Shown one piece after another: positions 11,175-24,019 of a stretch of DNA of 64,000 bases. The notes under the pieces are model-generated. The model saw only the letters and a list, made by a program, of their open reading frames with translations. It was not told where the DNA came from and searched no databases. The stretch is taken from positions 124,001 through 188,000 of the forward strand of contig CBFFRP010000236.1 in NCBI GenBank assembly GCA_965644295.1, written 5' to 3'. Position numbers and translations under genes: made by a program. Each line of letters starts with the position of its first letter. The stretch's first letter is position 1. The DNA is from Paraphysomonas bandaiensis (lineage: Eukaryota; Chrysophyceae).

Positions 11175-11361
11175 CAGTGTTCGGTTGAGGCGTAAATAAT
11201 AACGTCATTTTAATTGACAGTTAATTGAAATATATAATTGCAACCCTCTTTGTGGCAATTATATTGCGATAATCATCTACAGCACGAGCAATAATTGTTG
11301 CAATAATTATTAGAATAATTGCCTTCACTGCAATAATAATTGGTTTGCAACTCTAACACTG
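11175..11361. mobile_element. Possible second short hAT-like MITE
   Basis: Ends CAGTGTTCGGTTG (left) and, on the reverse strand, CAGTGTTAGAGTTG (right) form an imperfect terminal repeat around an AATTG-rich interior. No clear target duplication was found, so this is tentative. Confidence 0.35.
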
Positions 11362-11431
11362 GTGAATGAGAGGTCTAATTCAGCCATACATTTACTTCAA
11401 ACCAATCAAAACTCTTCACCATGGATTAACA

Positions 11432-14400
11432 TTACACAATATCATTTTTGTGAATTCCCAAGTCATTGAAGAGTTTTTCACATTGCTTAAGCAGTCTTCG
11501 CTTCGTATCGCCTGCAGGAACTGTTTGTGCAAAGTATTTCCGCAGATTTCCAATCCGAGTACGACGGTGCACGCTATTTAGCTGGTCTTCAGAACAGAAA
11601 TATTGTCCACGGTTTGGGTTGAGCTTGCACATAGTCACATGTGCGTGGCAAACACTGCCATTCCGCTGAGCAGTCAGACACAGGCCACAAAAGTCTTGAC
11701 CACATGTACAAGTAACTGCGCAGCACCCCGAGAAATCCAAAAAAGCAGCCCCGCACGAAGGGCAACCGAGCGTGAGGATATTCTCGGCAATGTGGTGCAG
11801 ATATTGTCGACACTTATCGGCATTGCCATCTAGCATATCAGCACATGTATCACCCTTATGCGCGCCAACACATTTCTTGTCCCGGTCACAACAGTTCAAG
11901 CAATACTATATATAAGTTATATATGATATAAAACAGCACAGTGCGTTGAAGTGGCCGTGCCAAAAACAAAGATGTCATATCACATCCACTCACCTCTCGG
12001 TTACATTGATCACAAGCAGCAACAGTTCCACCCAGGGCAATTTCTTCTGTTTCGGATGTTGGAATTGTTATTCCCTCTAAATTCAATATCTGATTGCAGT
12101 CTGCATGCGGACAGTATCGCACTGAACGTTTGTGCTCCCTAACGTACTTGCTGATGGCCGCTTCCTTCAGTGCTGTCATTGCTTCGGGAGGGGCAAGAGC
12201 ATTGAGATCTGACAGAGCAATGAGTTGCTTGTTGCAGTCTAAGGAAAAGCATCGCATGGGAATAGTCACTTCTAATTTCTGTTCAATAAGAGCAAACTGA
12301 TACACTAAGCATGACGTACAGCCGCCATGGCCACACGCACGGTAATAGTATGGCTGATCCGGCTCACAGTAACAAATACTACACAACTCGTCATTGTGTT
12401 CATCCCCGGCCGGAACTTGGTTGTTAGTCGGCGCAACAAAGTCATTCTCTACTAACCATTCGCTCAGGGCAGATATGGCTTCCCCACTTCCAGTGACGTT
12501 AACCATTTGACCATTCACATAAAAGTTCGTGATGTTGTCCTTTAGTGGACTGCGCAAGGCCTTCCATGCACCAAGCACTGCTTTGCATTTGAATCTTTGG
12601 ATTGGAAAGGTACGTACCTCCTGAAGAGAGGCCAGACGTTCAATAACAGCAGAAATTTGTTCTCTTGCGGTATTAACCCTCTCGCTGGTACCATAAATAC
12701 GCACCATTCTGGAAGCATTGTCCCAGTGGAGATAGGTTACTTCATCAGATATGTCTACCATCGCCTTTCGACCGGGAGCAGAAAATAATATTTGCTTTTC
12801 CGTATCATTACGAGGTGTATAGACGACGTAATTCAGCACGGCACTAATTTTGTCCACAGCTTGGGTGAGAGTGTGCGCGGATCTACTTGACAAAAAGATT
12901 GTTGTCTTGGGCTGCACATTTCTCTGGCTTGCGACAACTTTCTTAGGGCGAGCGATTCGGCACTGAACACCTAATTGAATACGAACATAAGCCATCACTG
13001 ATTCGAAATCGGATTTGAAAAATTCCCACAAGGCAGTGTGAAAGTTGATGTTGCTGGAAAATTTAATCTCCAGACGAATAGGTTGACCATTCGATAACCA
13101 CATTGGCTGTCCTGATATACCAATCGCACTGGAGGCCTTCCACACCTCGACATTTGATGCCCACTCTGACTCTGCAAGCGGCACAATATCCGGGTGGTCA
13201 TACTGAAGATAAAATCCTGCCCGTCCCATGCGAGAAGGATCAAAGAAGGACGTACTGGAAACCAGGTGGTCTTTGCACGGAATAATGTCAGTAAATTGAG
13301 CTGTTTGGATAGTCAGTTCAGCTTCATCATTTTTCATAATGACATTGGTCATGTCACGTCGAACGCACACTTTTACAGGCTGTTCTATTACACCGGCCAG
13401 ATTGGGTGCGTGAATGGAGAGACCAAGAAAGGCATTCCAAATATCAACTTCATCAACTGCAGGAAACAAGCCATTCATCATTATACGAAAAGGCGGCTTA
13501 GCGGTGCATTCGTCAAACAAAAAGTTTTTCCGTCGCGTCCCTGCTGGTATTGGAGGCAGACATGCTGACAAGCGCACTTGTGGACCGAGTCCTTGAATGA
13601 CAGGACAATGGAGACCTTTATCACACAGTTGTAGTATAACATTAGCAGCCTTTGCTGAAGGGAAGTCGACCGATCCTTTACACTGACTAGGTGCAAGAGC
13701 CCAGCTCATGACCACCTGTGAAGTAGTGATCGTTTGAAAGCTACTTTGCTTCTTTATTCCTCCTGCACTTGTTCGTAACGTGCATCCATGCACTACTTCT
13801 CCTTGCAAATTCATACAGGCAGATTGTGCGTCCTGGACGCGCTTAAACGTGACCTTAGCGTATGCATATACCCGTGTATTCGCTTTCGCTTTATCTGTAT
13901 CTCTTTTGAAAGGGACTGTGAGCTCCAAATAACGAACTTCGCCAAATTTCTCGACTAATTTTCTCAGTTCCTCGTACGTGCTGTCTATATGCAAGCCGCT
14001 GATGTTTACAGAAATATATTGATCTTCAAAAAGCAGGCAGTCCACAAGACCACCAGCACTGTAAACAGCTCGCGTATTCCCAATAACGACTTCTTCTTCG
14101 ACTTCATCCAGCGATTGGCGTTGGGCACTCGAGATGAGTTCCTCGAATGTTCTCTTCAGGTCATCTACACGGCTTTGCGAACACCAAATTTCTAATGTAT
14201 TTGTATTTACGTCATACTGCAAGGAGCAATTGTGTTCCGTTTCTAAAGCACTTTTTTTCTGGGAAAATTTCCCGAGGATAACTCGCATAGTCCCAATTCG
14301 GACCGGCTGAATGACAACTTTTGTGCAAAGGGATGTCGCCAATCTCACTTTGATAATATCATCATAGAAAGCAGCAGATTCTTCTCGCACCCATTCCTCT

Positions 14401-17400
14401 TCAACAGGAGTAACGACATTCAAAAATGTTTTCGATGTTGTCATCATTGATGAAAAAACTAGAAACTTCGGGTACATAGAAACAGCAGCGGCACGAGACG
14501 ACATATTGTTAGAGAGCTTCGCAAGTGCGGATCCAGGTGATATTATTCCCGTCGTCGGCGCTGAATTTCGCAATACTTCATACTCACAATGAGATTTAGT
14601 CTGCACTGACAAATTAAGAAAGAGTGCCTTCAGTGAAAGTCGTTGGACCTCTGCTCCTGAAGGTTGAGCAGTTTGGTCGCGATGTGTCCAAAGTTCCCCA
14701 CCTTTAAAATTATTAAGAGTACGAATAATTTCCAATTTCGTGCTCTGAGCCATTCCCAGACTCTTATTATTCAAGCAATTCTCTCTGCACCAATTACGAG
14801 CTGCCTTGGAAGCAGCAAATTTACTAGCTCTTTGATCCCATGCAGCCATTGCAGATTGCACTGAACTCTTGCTCGTGACACTGGCGGCGTCATTAGTTGT
14901 CGTGACATCATAATTGTCAGTCTCGTCGTCGTCATCATCATCATCATCGTCATCGCTCTTGGCATCACCCGTTTTCATCTCAATTCCATCGGTATCCAAG
15001 GCTTTCAATCGTGCTTCACTCAACGTTACTTTGCCATCTGCATCCATGCGGAAAGATGTGTCTGATATATCACTGACAACAGAATTGTCGTCGGTTGAAT
15101 CGTCTACAATGCTAACAGTACCCTCAAAATCTTTCGCCAGTGCATCAATTTCAGAAGATTCTTCAAGGCTCAAAGTACTACCCACGGAGCTATCATCTCT
15201 AGCAGAAGGGAGATAAGACAGCAACTGCGCCTCCCACTGACAGTACGCACTATACATCGACATTACATCTCCGTGTGCACTACATAGAGCCAAGTGTTTT
15301 GCATCTGCAGCGGCTCGAGCATCTCCTGAACCTCGCCAGTAAATCGACGAGCTGACGGATATTACACCTACTATTGTGGCGGCAGCCATGCCTTGCCCTG
15401 CTTGACATGCGTGGTACAACATACGGACCATACCTGGGTCTATCTGTAAAGTCGCCACTAGTTCTCCAATTGTGGTGAGAGCATATCTTCCATCCAGAGA
15501 GCGCTCCAAGGCACCAAGATATCCCAAATCAATAATAGCTCGCTCCAGACCATCAGGGTCGGGCGACTCTAACCATTGAAAAGTCAAGGGGTCGATGCCC
15601 ATTGCTATCAAACTCACAACTGTGAGCTGCAGAGGCCGCGAAAGTATCTCGGCGGTCTGAGCGGCAGACATGGCTTCAAACTCATCTTCAGAATATAACC
15701 GATAGCACGTGCCAGAAGCTGTGCGACCCGCCCGACCCTTGCGCTGCACGGCACTACTCTTGCAGATTTCTTTCACTTCCAGAACAGTCACGTTGCGGCG
15801 TGCGTCGTAGCTACTCTCCTTGCATAAACCAGAATCGATAACGTGGCGAATGCCGTCAATAGTAATGCCAGTCTCTGCAACATCAGTGGCAAACACTACC
15901 TTGCGTTTGCCGTGAGGAGTTTTTTGAAACACTAACTGCTGTTCTTCAGGAAGCTGTTTGCCATATAATGCGAGTGACACAGCAGGGGCACATTTCAGCT
16001 TCACACAAATCGACGCGAATTGGTCACGTGCACGTTCTACTTCATCCTGTCCTGTTAAAAAGCATAAAATATCTCCGCTGCCGACAGACGTTCCCTTGTG
16101 CACTTCTATGGCCATTTGCACCACTGAATTGACATATTTATCTCGGGCGGCATCCCCCATTGGGCGATAGACTACATCCACTGGAAACATGCGGCCAGGA
16201 ATTTGCAATACAGGAGCCTGGAAAAAATATGCCGAGAACAGCTGAGCATCCAGAGTAGCAGAAGTTATGACAATTTTTACATCTGGCCAGCGTGTGTTTG
16301 CATGCATGTGGAGCATTCCTAAAATAAGATCACAAGTCAGAGATCTCTCGTGCGCTTCATCTATAACTATTGCCCCGACACCAGCGAGAGGATCTTCGCC
16401 CGCCACAGAGTCACTGCCAAATATCTGCCAGATAAGTCACAATTACAATTAGAACCAGTTCTTTAAAATGCAGAAGGATGATAGATACCTTTAACAGTGT
16501 TCCAAGGAACGTGCCCTCCGTCGTGTACTCTATTCTTGTTTTTCTGTTAGACTTCCTCATTGCACCCACTTTGTACCCAACAGCTTTCCCTACCAACCCC
16601 TCCTTGCCAAGGGACCACTCCTCAGAAACCCTCTGCGCGAGGGATGTTGCGGATACTTTGCGGGGTTGAGTGCAAATGACTTTACGGCTTGGACCCAGCA
16701 TTTCGGAGAGGTATTGCGGCAATTGGGTACTTTTCCCACTGCCAGTGGCGCCCTGTACTACAACGAATTGATTGTCAGAAACCGCTTCTTCGATTTGATG
16801 ACGGAGGCTTAGAGCAGGCAACGCTAGTTGCAGACGATATACTTCTCGCTTAGCTTGGTACTTAGATTCCTTCCAATATTTGCCCTGGTCTGCATCTCCA
16901 GCAGCTAATGTATCAGTTCGAATTTTCCTCAAGCATTCTGCCACAACACCATCAAAATTCTGCAACTGCTTCTTTAGTTCGTCGGCTTGTTTCTCAAGGA
17001 CAAGGAGTGCCTGCTCATGTTCCTGTTGCTGACTGACGTCGTCGTGCGGGGGCAGTTGCGTCATACGGAAAGACTTTATACAGACATCATGTAGTTTGTC
17101 TGTATGCTGGTGGCGAGCAGCCTTGATATCTCGATATAATATGCCCAGACCACGAGGGGATTTCTTGAGCAAAAGAGTCTCCAGTTCACCCGGCGGATGG
17201 AGGCGTCTGCAGGTCGCTGATGAGCAGTCTTTACCGTCAGGACACACTGCTGGTCGGCTCGCAGGGTGGTCAAATGCGCAGTCAGGATTTACACACTTTT
17301 CACCATTGTGGCAAGGCTTTCGATTTTTACTTGCCGCAACCGCATCAGTAGGAGATAATGCTACAATGGGTACCTCACCGTTATTCCCATATCTTTGAAC

Positions 17401-17712
17401 ACCTTCTTTGTGTTGAGTGGTTGATGGGGATGGAAAATGGGGAGGATTCTGAGCTTGAGGATGGATATCATCTTGATGCGATGAGTGTGAGTGCTCATCA
17501 AGTTTCTTTATAGGATGTAAAAATTTACATGTTGAATGTTTTTTCTTACAGTTTTGAGCATTCAAACATTGTCGAGTTCTATTTTTATGATGTCTGTGAT
17601 TACATTCATATCTAACACATTCTTTATATTGAGAACATAAAGGGACAGTATGTAAATGATTACAATTCTCATGAAAACATTTTGTATCATATAAACATAA
17701 TTGTTGTGACAT
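11432..17712 (-). CDS. DEAH-box RNA helicase fused to tandem CCCH fingers and RBR E3-ligase module, 2042 aa
   Basis: Minus-strand exons 17712-16489, 16424-11994 and 11905-11432 join in phase 0 to 2042 residues. Five CCCH fingers come first: C6, C26, C49, C134 and C157, four of them spaced C-x5-C-x4-C-x3-H as in Nab2/ZC3H14 poly(A)-binding fingers. The helicase core has Walker A GATGSGKST (321-329), IDEAHE (429-434), an SAT motif, and HA2/OB regions. A run of Asp follows, then an RRM-like fold near 1200-1290. RING1 starts near 1752 (CSICYCEPDQPYYYRACGHG), then an IBR, then RING2 with CPSCGAAFLDFSGCC, whose Cys after Gly is the expected ubiquitin-accepting residue. The helicase-RBR layout resembles plant DEAH11/DEAH12. 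The GTG at 16404 is not a start; the first splice restores IFGSDSVAGEDP before the DEAH box. Confidence 0.85.
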
Positions 17713-18447
17713 TATATTGAATTATATATAATGAGATCATTTAATGGGGTATCTACTCCTCCATATCCTCCATATCCTCCATATTATATCATTCATTACT
17801 CACTTTGATATGTTCGATTGACCAAAAAGGTCCTAGATTTGTCCAAATCTTTATAGATTTGGTCCATTTATTGGAATTATTTGGAAAATATACCAAAAGT
17901 ACTTTCATTATACAGAAAAATCCAATGAATTTAGTTTTATGTTGAAAGATCAATCAGATTATACATACAGAGAAGTATATTCACGTACTATACAGCAGGA
18001 GATGGCAATCGTTCTTCTTTTGTAGGATGTGCTATTGCCCAATTCAGCCCATGTTTTCGAATAGTGTATCCTGCTGTATTTGATCACTTCCACACTTCTT
18101 CCTTTCCACCAATAAACGGTATTATATTCAATATAATTGGTGTATATTTCTTTCAATGGTATAGTAACGAAAATATATATATATATACGAAATACCCTAC
18201 TAGACGTATCGGCATAGTTTGTTTATTTTTGTTCCAAGATGCCTCTAATATTGAGACAACAATTATCTGTATTCCAGCTGTAGTTGTATTTCAGGAATAT
18301 AGAGTATATTTGCTTCAATTTATTTCCGAAAAAGATGCTGACTGCCGATACATACACACACCCCTCATATATAGAGCCCTTATCACATCTAGATATCTAG
18401 ATATCACACAAGTCATTAAGTGATATCACCTACATACATACATACAT
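17713..18447. promoter_or_regulatory. Divergent promoter between helicase and APEX2
   Basis: AT-rich spacer with short inverted AAATCT/AGATTT motifs near 17835-17865. A TACATACATACATACATATG run ends in the APEX2 start codon. The open frame at 18064-18423 has no protein-like features. Confidence 0.4.
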
Positions 18448-21078
18448 ATGTCAATAGATACATCATTAAATATATGTACATGGAATATTAATGGTATTAA
18501 ATCATTATGTATATATTATCATGGTTTAGATCATGTTCTCAATGATTTACATGCTGATATTATATGCTTCCAGGAAACTAAAGTAGCAACCCCTTTAGAT
18601 TATTATAACTGTATATCATTAAAATATTATAGTTATTTCTCACATTATCGTCCATCGAAAGCATATTCTGGTACAGCTACTTTTGTGAAGAAGACATTAC
18701 CAGTGTTGGCAGCACAAGATGGACTCTGTGGACGATATAGCTCGAATTCTGGAAATGATATGATACTTGAATTAACTCCTGATGAAGTAGGATATACAGA
18801 TGCCGAGTTAGGTCTTCTTGACTGCGAAGGACGGTGTATTATTACGGGTAAAGATAATACTCTACAGATTCAACGGTGTTTCATACCCTTATATATTGTA
18901 GACCACGGAGAATTTGTTCTACTTAATATTTACGCTCCAAACGCGTACACCGACGATACTGATAGATTCGATTTTAAGATGTGTTATCACCACTTGCTGT
19001 CGATGGCTGTGTCAAAACTTCAAAAATTAGGAAGATCTGTGGTAATAATATGTCTATGTCTCATATATATGTTAGTTGAGAGCAAGTTTTACTTTTAGTA
19101 TATGCTACATTTATTACACCCAGGTGCCTACTCTGATTGGTTATATTAGATTGTTGTGGGCGATTTGAACGTAACTGCAGCTCGAATTGACCACTGTGAA
19201 GGCAACATGTTTGATTACACAAGCGATTCGGACGATGGGATAGAAAGGAAACAACGGGTGCACACGTTTGAGGGTAGACCCACTGTTAGATGGATGCAGA
19301 GTTTATTAAAGGAGCCCAAAAGTGACAATTCAGGAGGACAATGCTGCGATCTTCCCGATACAGGTATGTTTGTGCTTCTGCATTGTATATCGTATCGTAT
19401 GTCAACAACGTATATACAGATCTTACTTATCAAGACAAGACTAGTGTGTGTTGTGGTCTTGTAGATACATTTCGTCGCATGCATCCTAGTAGGGAGCATG
19501 CATACACCGTCTGGAATACCAAAACAGGGGCAAGGAAGGTCAGTTGTAATGTTTCTGGAAGCTCTATAGCACCTTTCGCAGATTCTACATCCATTTGTGG
19601 CACAGTTATTAAATGTGCATTGTCTACTCCTTGTATTGATAACTACTGTGTGTAAGAGTAGTGTGTAGCCGCAATGTTTTTTATGAATTTGGAATTTTGC
19701 GAATATATTATTGCATTTGATAAAATATTTTAGACTAATTACGGCACAAGGTTGGATTATATCTTGATATCTAAAGACTTACTACCAAAATTGCTGAGTT
19801 GTGATATTCAGGTAGGATTGCAACTTTTGAGTTTTGTAGTCATGAATACTGTATGAATTATTTTTTATGTGATATTATTGGCATACAGCCAGAGACTTAT
19901 GGATCCGACCACTGTCCTGTGATCTGTACATTGCTCTGTATCCCTCCATCCTCTCCCACACTACCCCCCGCTTCCCTATGTACGTGTCATATACCTGGAT
20001 TCAATGCAAAGCAAGATACTCTCGCTGCTTTCCTGTCCGCTTCACAGAGTCAGCAAAACAATGGTGGTAGTCGATCACGAACCAGCAACGGAACTGATTC
20101 GTCCAGTTGGAACAAGAGCCTGGCATTGGGAGACAAAAGTTTATCTGCTTCCCTCATGCGAAGTTTTGTTGCTACATACAAGCCAACAGACACTAGTAGC
20201 ATTGGCTGTGATAATAGCAGTTGTATATCAGGAACTACAACTGTCAAATCTTGTAGTCTTGAAGCCCATAATGTACCGGAAGGACAAAGTAATTGCAGAA
20301 AGCGGGAATCAGTAGTTCAGCACCATAAAAATTTAAAGCGTGTGAATAGACAGACGAAGTTACCGTTTGGTGCAAGTACGTCGAGAACTAGCAATTCTGT
20401 GTCAAACGATAAAACGCACTTAGAAGCGGATGCTGGTAGTGTGGTTTCAGCAGAGGGAAGTGCTTTTCAATCAGCTACAAATGTGTATTCGACTGGTAGT
20501 TGCGTATATTGATAGTTTTCGTTTCGAGTAAAATTGCATTGTAGACCGGTCAACTACAGAAGAAACTAAAGACAAAGTACTTGCACCGAGCAAATCGGCT
20601 TTTTTGTCACTATTCTCTGCACCAATAGTTCCTAAGTGCCATGTGAGTAGTGTGACTTAACTGTGAATAAGATGTGAAATTATAAATGTTTGAAAAGGCA
20701 CATCGTGAGAAATGTGTTCTGCGCACAGTTATTAAGGATGGACCTAACATCGGACGTCGGTGAGTATATTATGTAGTTGTTCTCTTGGTTATATAAGCTT
20801 ATGTCTTCTATTGAATTGACATTTACAGGTTTTACTGTTGTTCCAGGCCACTTGGAGATAAGTCTAACCCAGAAGCAAGGTGTGATTTCTTCCAGTGGGA
20901 TGAGGTGGGTGATATGCGGAGTATGATACTTCTGACAAAGTTACTTGCTTACGGTGTATACATCTTTGTAAGCGTATGAATGTTTCCTATCAGCTTTCTT
21001 ATATTCGGCTACTAACAACTTGATATTTATACTCTGTAGAGGTCAAAACCGAAACCACAGACGAAAGGGAAGACCTGA
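18448..21078 (+). CDS. APEX2: AP endonuclease 2 (exonuclease III family with GRF zinc finger), 613 aa
   Basis: Nine exons: 18448-19041, 19150-19363, 19465-19538, 19734-19811, 19889-20495, 20545-20642, 20698-20759, 20829-20904 and 21040-21078; frames match at every junction. The EEP nuclease core has WNINGIK (12-18), FQETK with catalytic E43, NIYAPNAY, GDLN (202-205), NYGTRLDYIL and GSDHCP with catalytic H328. After a Ser-rich linker come a PIP-box-like NRQTKLPF and the GRF zinc finger: EKCVLRTVIKDGPNIGRRFY, then CCSRPLGDKSNPEARCDFFQ. APEX2 removes 3' blocks and abasic sites and is recruited by PCNA and single-stranded DNA. The basic tail ends in KPKPQTKGKT. The call is secure; the least certain junctions are the sixth intron (acceptor at 20697) and the last exon. 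Confidence 0.9.
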
Positions 21079-21420
21079 GCAATATCCCAACATCAGTCCT
21101 GCCCAACATGTAAAAGCAGTATATCTAGTGTAGATTTATGTGACTTCTTATGCTGTTTATATATGTAATTGCATTTCTTCGGATATGTATAATAATTACT
21201 ATGTAAGTATATATTATATATTATTGTATCTCATCGTACGTCTGAAATGCAAGCATGAATACGAGTATGCATAATCCATAAGAAGATATACAGCAATCTT
21301 GCAGATTAGTGGAGTACAATGCTAGTATGTTAAGACTTTAGCATTTCTACGTTTATAATTGGTAATGAATAAGTGTTATATTAGTACAGCGTGTAATGTG
21401 TTATATGTATTCACGCCCAT

Positions 21421-21995
21421 TTAATCGATGAGGATTGGACACTTGCGACCGTAACTCTTGCTTGTGACCATTTTTTTTCAGGGGAACACAGGTCTGAGCA
21501 TATTGTTCAAAAAGTTAAGCAATATCTTCATAATTAATTTTAAATGAGTCCAATAATAGCATATTAGACTCCTTCAGCATTAATTATGAAGATGTAAGCA
21601 TATTTGGACTCATTCAAAATTATTGATGAAGAAGTCGTTTGCTGTATTACTGAGAATGAACCCACTATGAATGGATGGGATGCTTGACCATATCCTTAAG
21701 TTAGTGTCAAAAGCCCCATTCACGGCAGATGGTGTATGCGATGTACTGAAGGCTGTTTGTGAAGTGCTAACTCAGTTCACGAATTCAACACAAGCATCAG
21801 CTCATTTAAAGAACATGCAGACGCATTTGAAACATCGCTTACGCAATCTGCTGTCAATGGGACTTTGTCTTTAACTCAAGAATATGAATAAAGCATCCCA
21901 TCCATGGATAAGTCATAAGGCCGGCTTCAGTATTCATTTTGTGGGTTCATTGTCAAAAACACAGCAAACAACATCTTCATTTACTTTCTATACCT
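21421..21995. mobile_element. hAT transposase fragments in inverted arrangement
   Basis: Sequence about 21440-21515 and 21600-21870 is similar to the transposase core at 22760-23095. From about 21865 to 21990 the sequence turns round and repeats transposase sequence on the other strand (for example CATCCCATCCATGG on the return arm). A smaller foldback lies at 21525-21625. No frame is intact. Confidence 0.65.
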
Positions 21996-22138
21996 GTAAT
22001 GTTCCTTAAATACATCATCTGACATGCTATATATCTTATTAAAGACATTTTCACGAGGACGATGACCATTCCGAACACGACCAATTATTCGATATCTACG
22101 ACAACATATTCACTTCCACAGCTTTATGCGAATACAAT

Positions 22139-23096
22139 GTGCCTGATTGTGAATCAAATCATAATCATCTATTACATTGTTGTTTACATGAAATCAGGAA
22201 AACGATTAATCCAGTGTGGCAGTATTTCGGGTTTTACCCAACAGTAGTGAGTGATAAGAACTACATTGTGGTTTGCAAAATATGCCACGAAAAATACAAA
22301 GAAGATATGAGTGTCAAGCCAAATAAATGGGAGGTGACCTACAGCGCTTCTAGGAGCACGTCAAAATTGGCCACTCACTTGCAGAGCAGGCACCGAAAGG
22401 TATACCAAGACCTGTCTCGTGAGGAAATTGGTGATAGTACGTCTGGCACAAAGCACCCTTTCTTTAAAAGTTGTAAAGAAACGGTTCTTAAGAACCAACG
22501 AGAAAAGTACTTGCGATGGGTTGTAGAGTCCATAAAAACCTCTCGATGAGTGCAATGATCCCCACCGTAGAGAATACATTGAATCTCTGGACCCAAGGAT
22601 TATTCACGAAGATCGCCACGACGATACTAGAAGATTAACAGATAAAGCAGTAACTATGCGTGCCAAAGTTAGGAACATGATTCATGGTCAAAACGTCTCA
22701 ATTACCACGAATTGTTGGACGTCGCTCGCGTATCACAGTTATATCGCAGTCACCGTCCATTTCATTGATGAAGAGTGGAAACTTGTGACCCTAACTCTTG
22801 CGTGTGACAATTTTCCAGGGGAGCACAGGTCTGCACATATTGTTAGTAAAGTAAACAGCATTTTAGACGCTTTTAAAATTAATCACGACGATGTGGTGTG
22901 CTGCGTAACTGACAATGAGCCGACGATGAATGCGGCAGCGAACCTCATGACGTACTCATGGATGGGATGCTTTGATCACATACTTGAGTTAGTGACTAAA
23001 GTCCCATTATCACAAGATGGCGTTAACGATGTTTTGAAGGCTGCACGTGAAGTGATAGCTCAGTTCACCAACTTAACACAAGCATCAGCTCGTGTC
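22139..23096 (+). pseudogene. Broken hAT-family transposase with BED zinc finger
   Basis: A first frame (22139-22549) carries a BED finger: VCKICHEKYKE then SKLATHLQSRH (C-x2-C and H-x4-H). It stops at 22547. A second frame, shifted by one, continues from about 22551 (NDPHRREYIESLDPRIIHED) into the hAT core: VSITTNCWTSLAYHSYIAVT, HFIDEEWKLVTLTL and CCVTDNEPTMNAAANLM. At about 23096 similarity ends abruptly and the sequence folds back. hAT transposases cut and paste DNA with 8-bp target duplications. The dimerisation domain is missing, so this copy cannot be active. No terminal inverted repeats were recognised. Confidence 0.78.
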
Positions 23097-23250
23097 AAAG
23101 TCCCATTGACAGCAGATTGCGTAAGCGATGTTTCAAATGCGTCTGCATGTTCTTTAAATGAGCTGATGCTTGTGTTAAGTTGGTGAACTGAGCTATCACT
23201 TCACGTGCAGCCTTCAAAACATCGTTAACGCCATCTTGTGATAATGGGAA
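23001..23250. repeat. Near-perfect foldback inside hAT remnant
   Basis: The arm 23001-23090 is repeated in inverse orientation at 23161-23249. The 70-nt loop is itself inverted transposase sequence, matching 21811-21867 on the other strand, so the inverted copy extends further into the transposase than the forward copy does. Confidence 0.85.
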
Positions 23251-23255
23251 GTTGA

Positions 23256-24019
23256 GTGTTCGATGCTCGCGTATCTGCATCCTTTGTATTTTGTTCCAAG
23301 ATGACCGGCCTGACTGATGGGTCCGAATGGCTCGGCTTCGGCCTACGTCTTATTGGCATTCACATATCCATGACTATCTGACCATTGAATAAATCTGACT
23401 ATTTATGTTGTTCAAAATCCTTGTTATTTCGATACATACTGTATATACATATATATAAATCGGGGATTTTATACAAAAATCCCCGTACCAAGCCTAAATT
23501 CATCCACTATAACGGGTATATCCACCATAACGCGAACTGACTGTACTGTAGTCAGTATACTGTACCATATACTGTCCCTACAAAGAGTATGAAACTGCCG
23601 TTATCAAAATCAAATCTGAATACTCCAAAATATATATAAAAATCCCAGTTTCTAGAAATAAAAAATGCCAAAATTGAAATTTCGATGATATATATTGCAA
23701 CAATATAGGAAATGAGTTAAAGGAAATGTTATAAGTTGGTCACTGAATTATATTGCTGTGAGATTATAATCACACGGAAGGACGTGTGTGGCATATTTCT
23801 CGATACTTTGTATTGGTAATAGTTTTCTTATTAGTAAACTAATTGGGAGGATAGACTTATAGAATGTATGGTATATTCGATCTGTATTTTTGAAGTTAGA
23901 AAATCACACTTCGAAGAAAGTTCTATTCGCGTACTCCAATTTATATACATTGACACGAGTGATCTATAGGGATTATCCATACGAGTGATCTATAGGATTG
24001 TACTGTTCTTGGGTTCATT
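23256..24019. other. Spacer upstream of FHA gene
   Basis: AT-rich spacer with a small GGGGATTTT/AAAATCCCC inverted pair near 23462-23485 and a GAGTGATCTATAGG direct repeat near 23958-23995. No supported gene. Confidence 0.4.

Noticed and set aside
14914-15216. 100-codon plus-strand ORF rich in Ser
   Set aside because: Antisense shadow of the helicase Asp-rich linker.
16404-16406. GTG as the start of a separate 1506-codon helicase gene
   Set aside because: It interrupts the helicase between motifs I and II; splicing from 16489 to 16424 restores the full core.
18064-18423. 119-codon plus-strand ORF before APEX2
   Set aside because: Low-complexity AT-rich translation in a promoter spacer, no domain or splice context.
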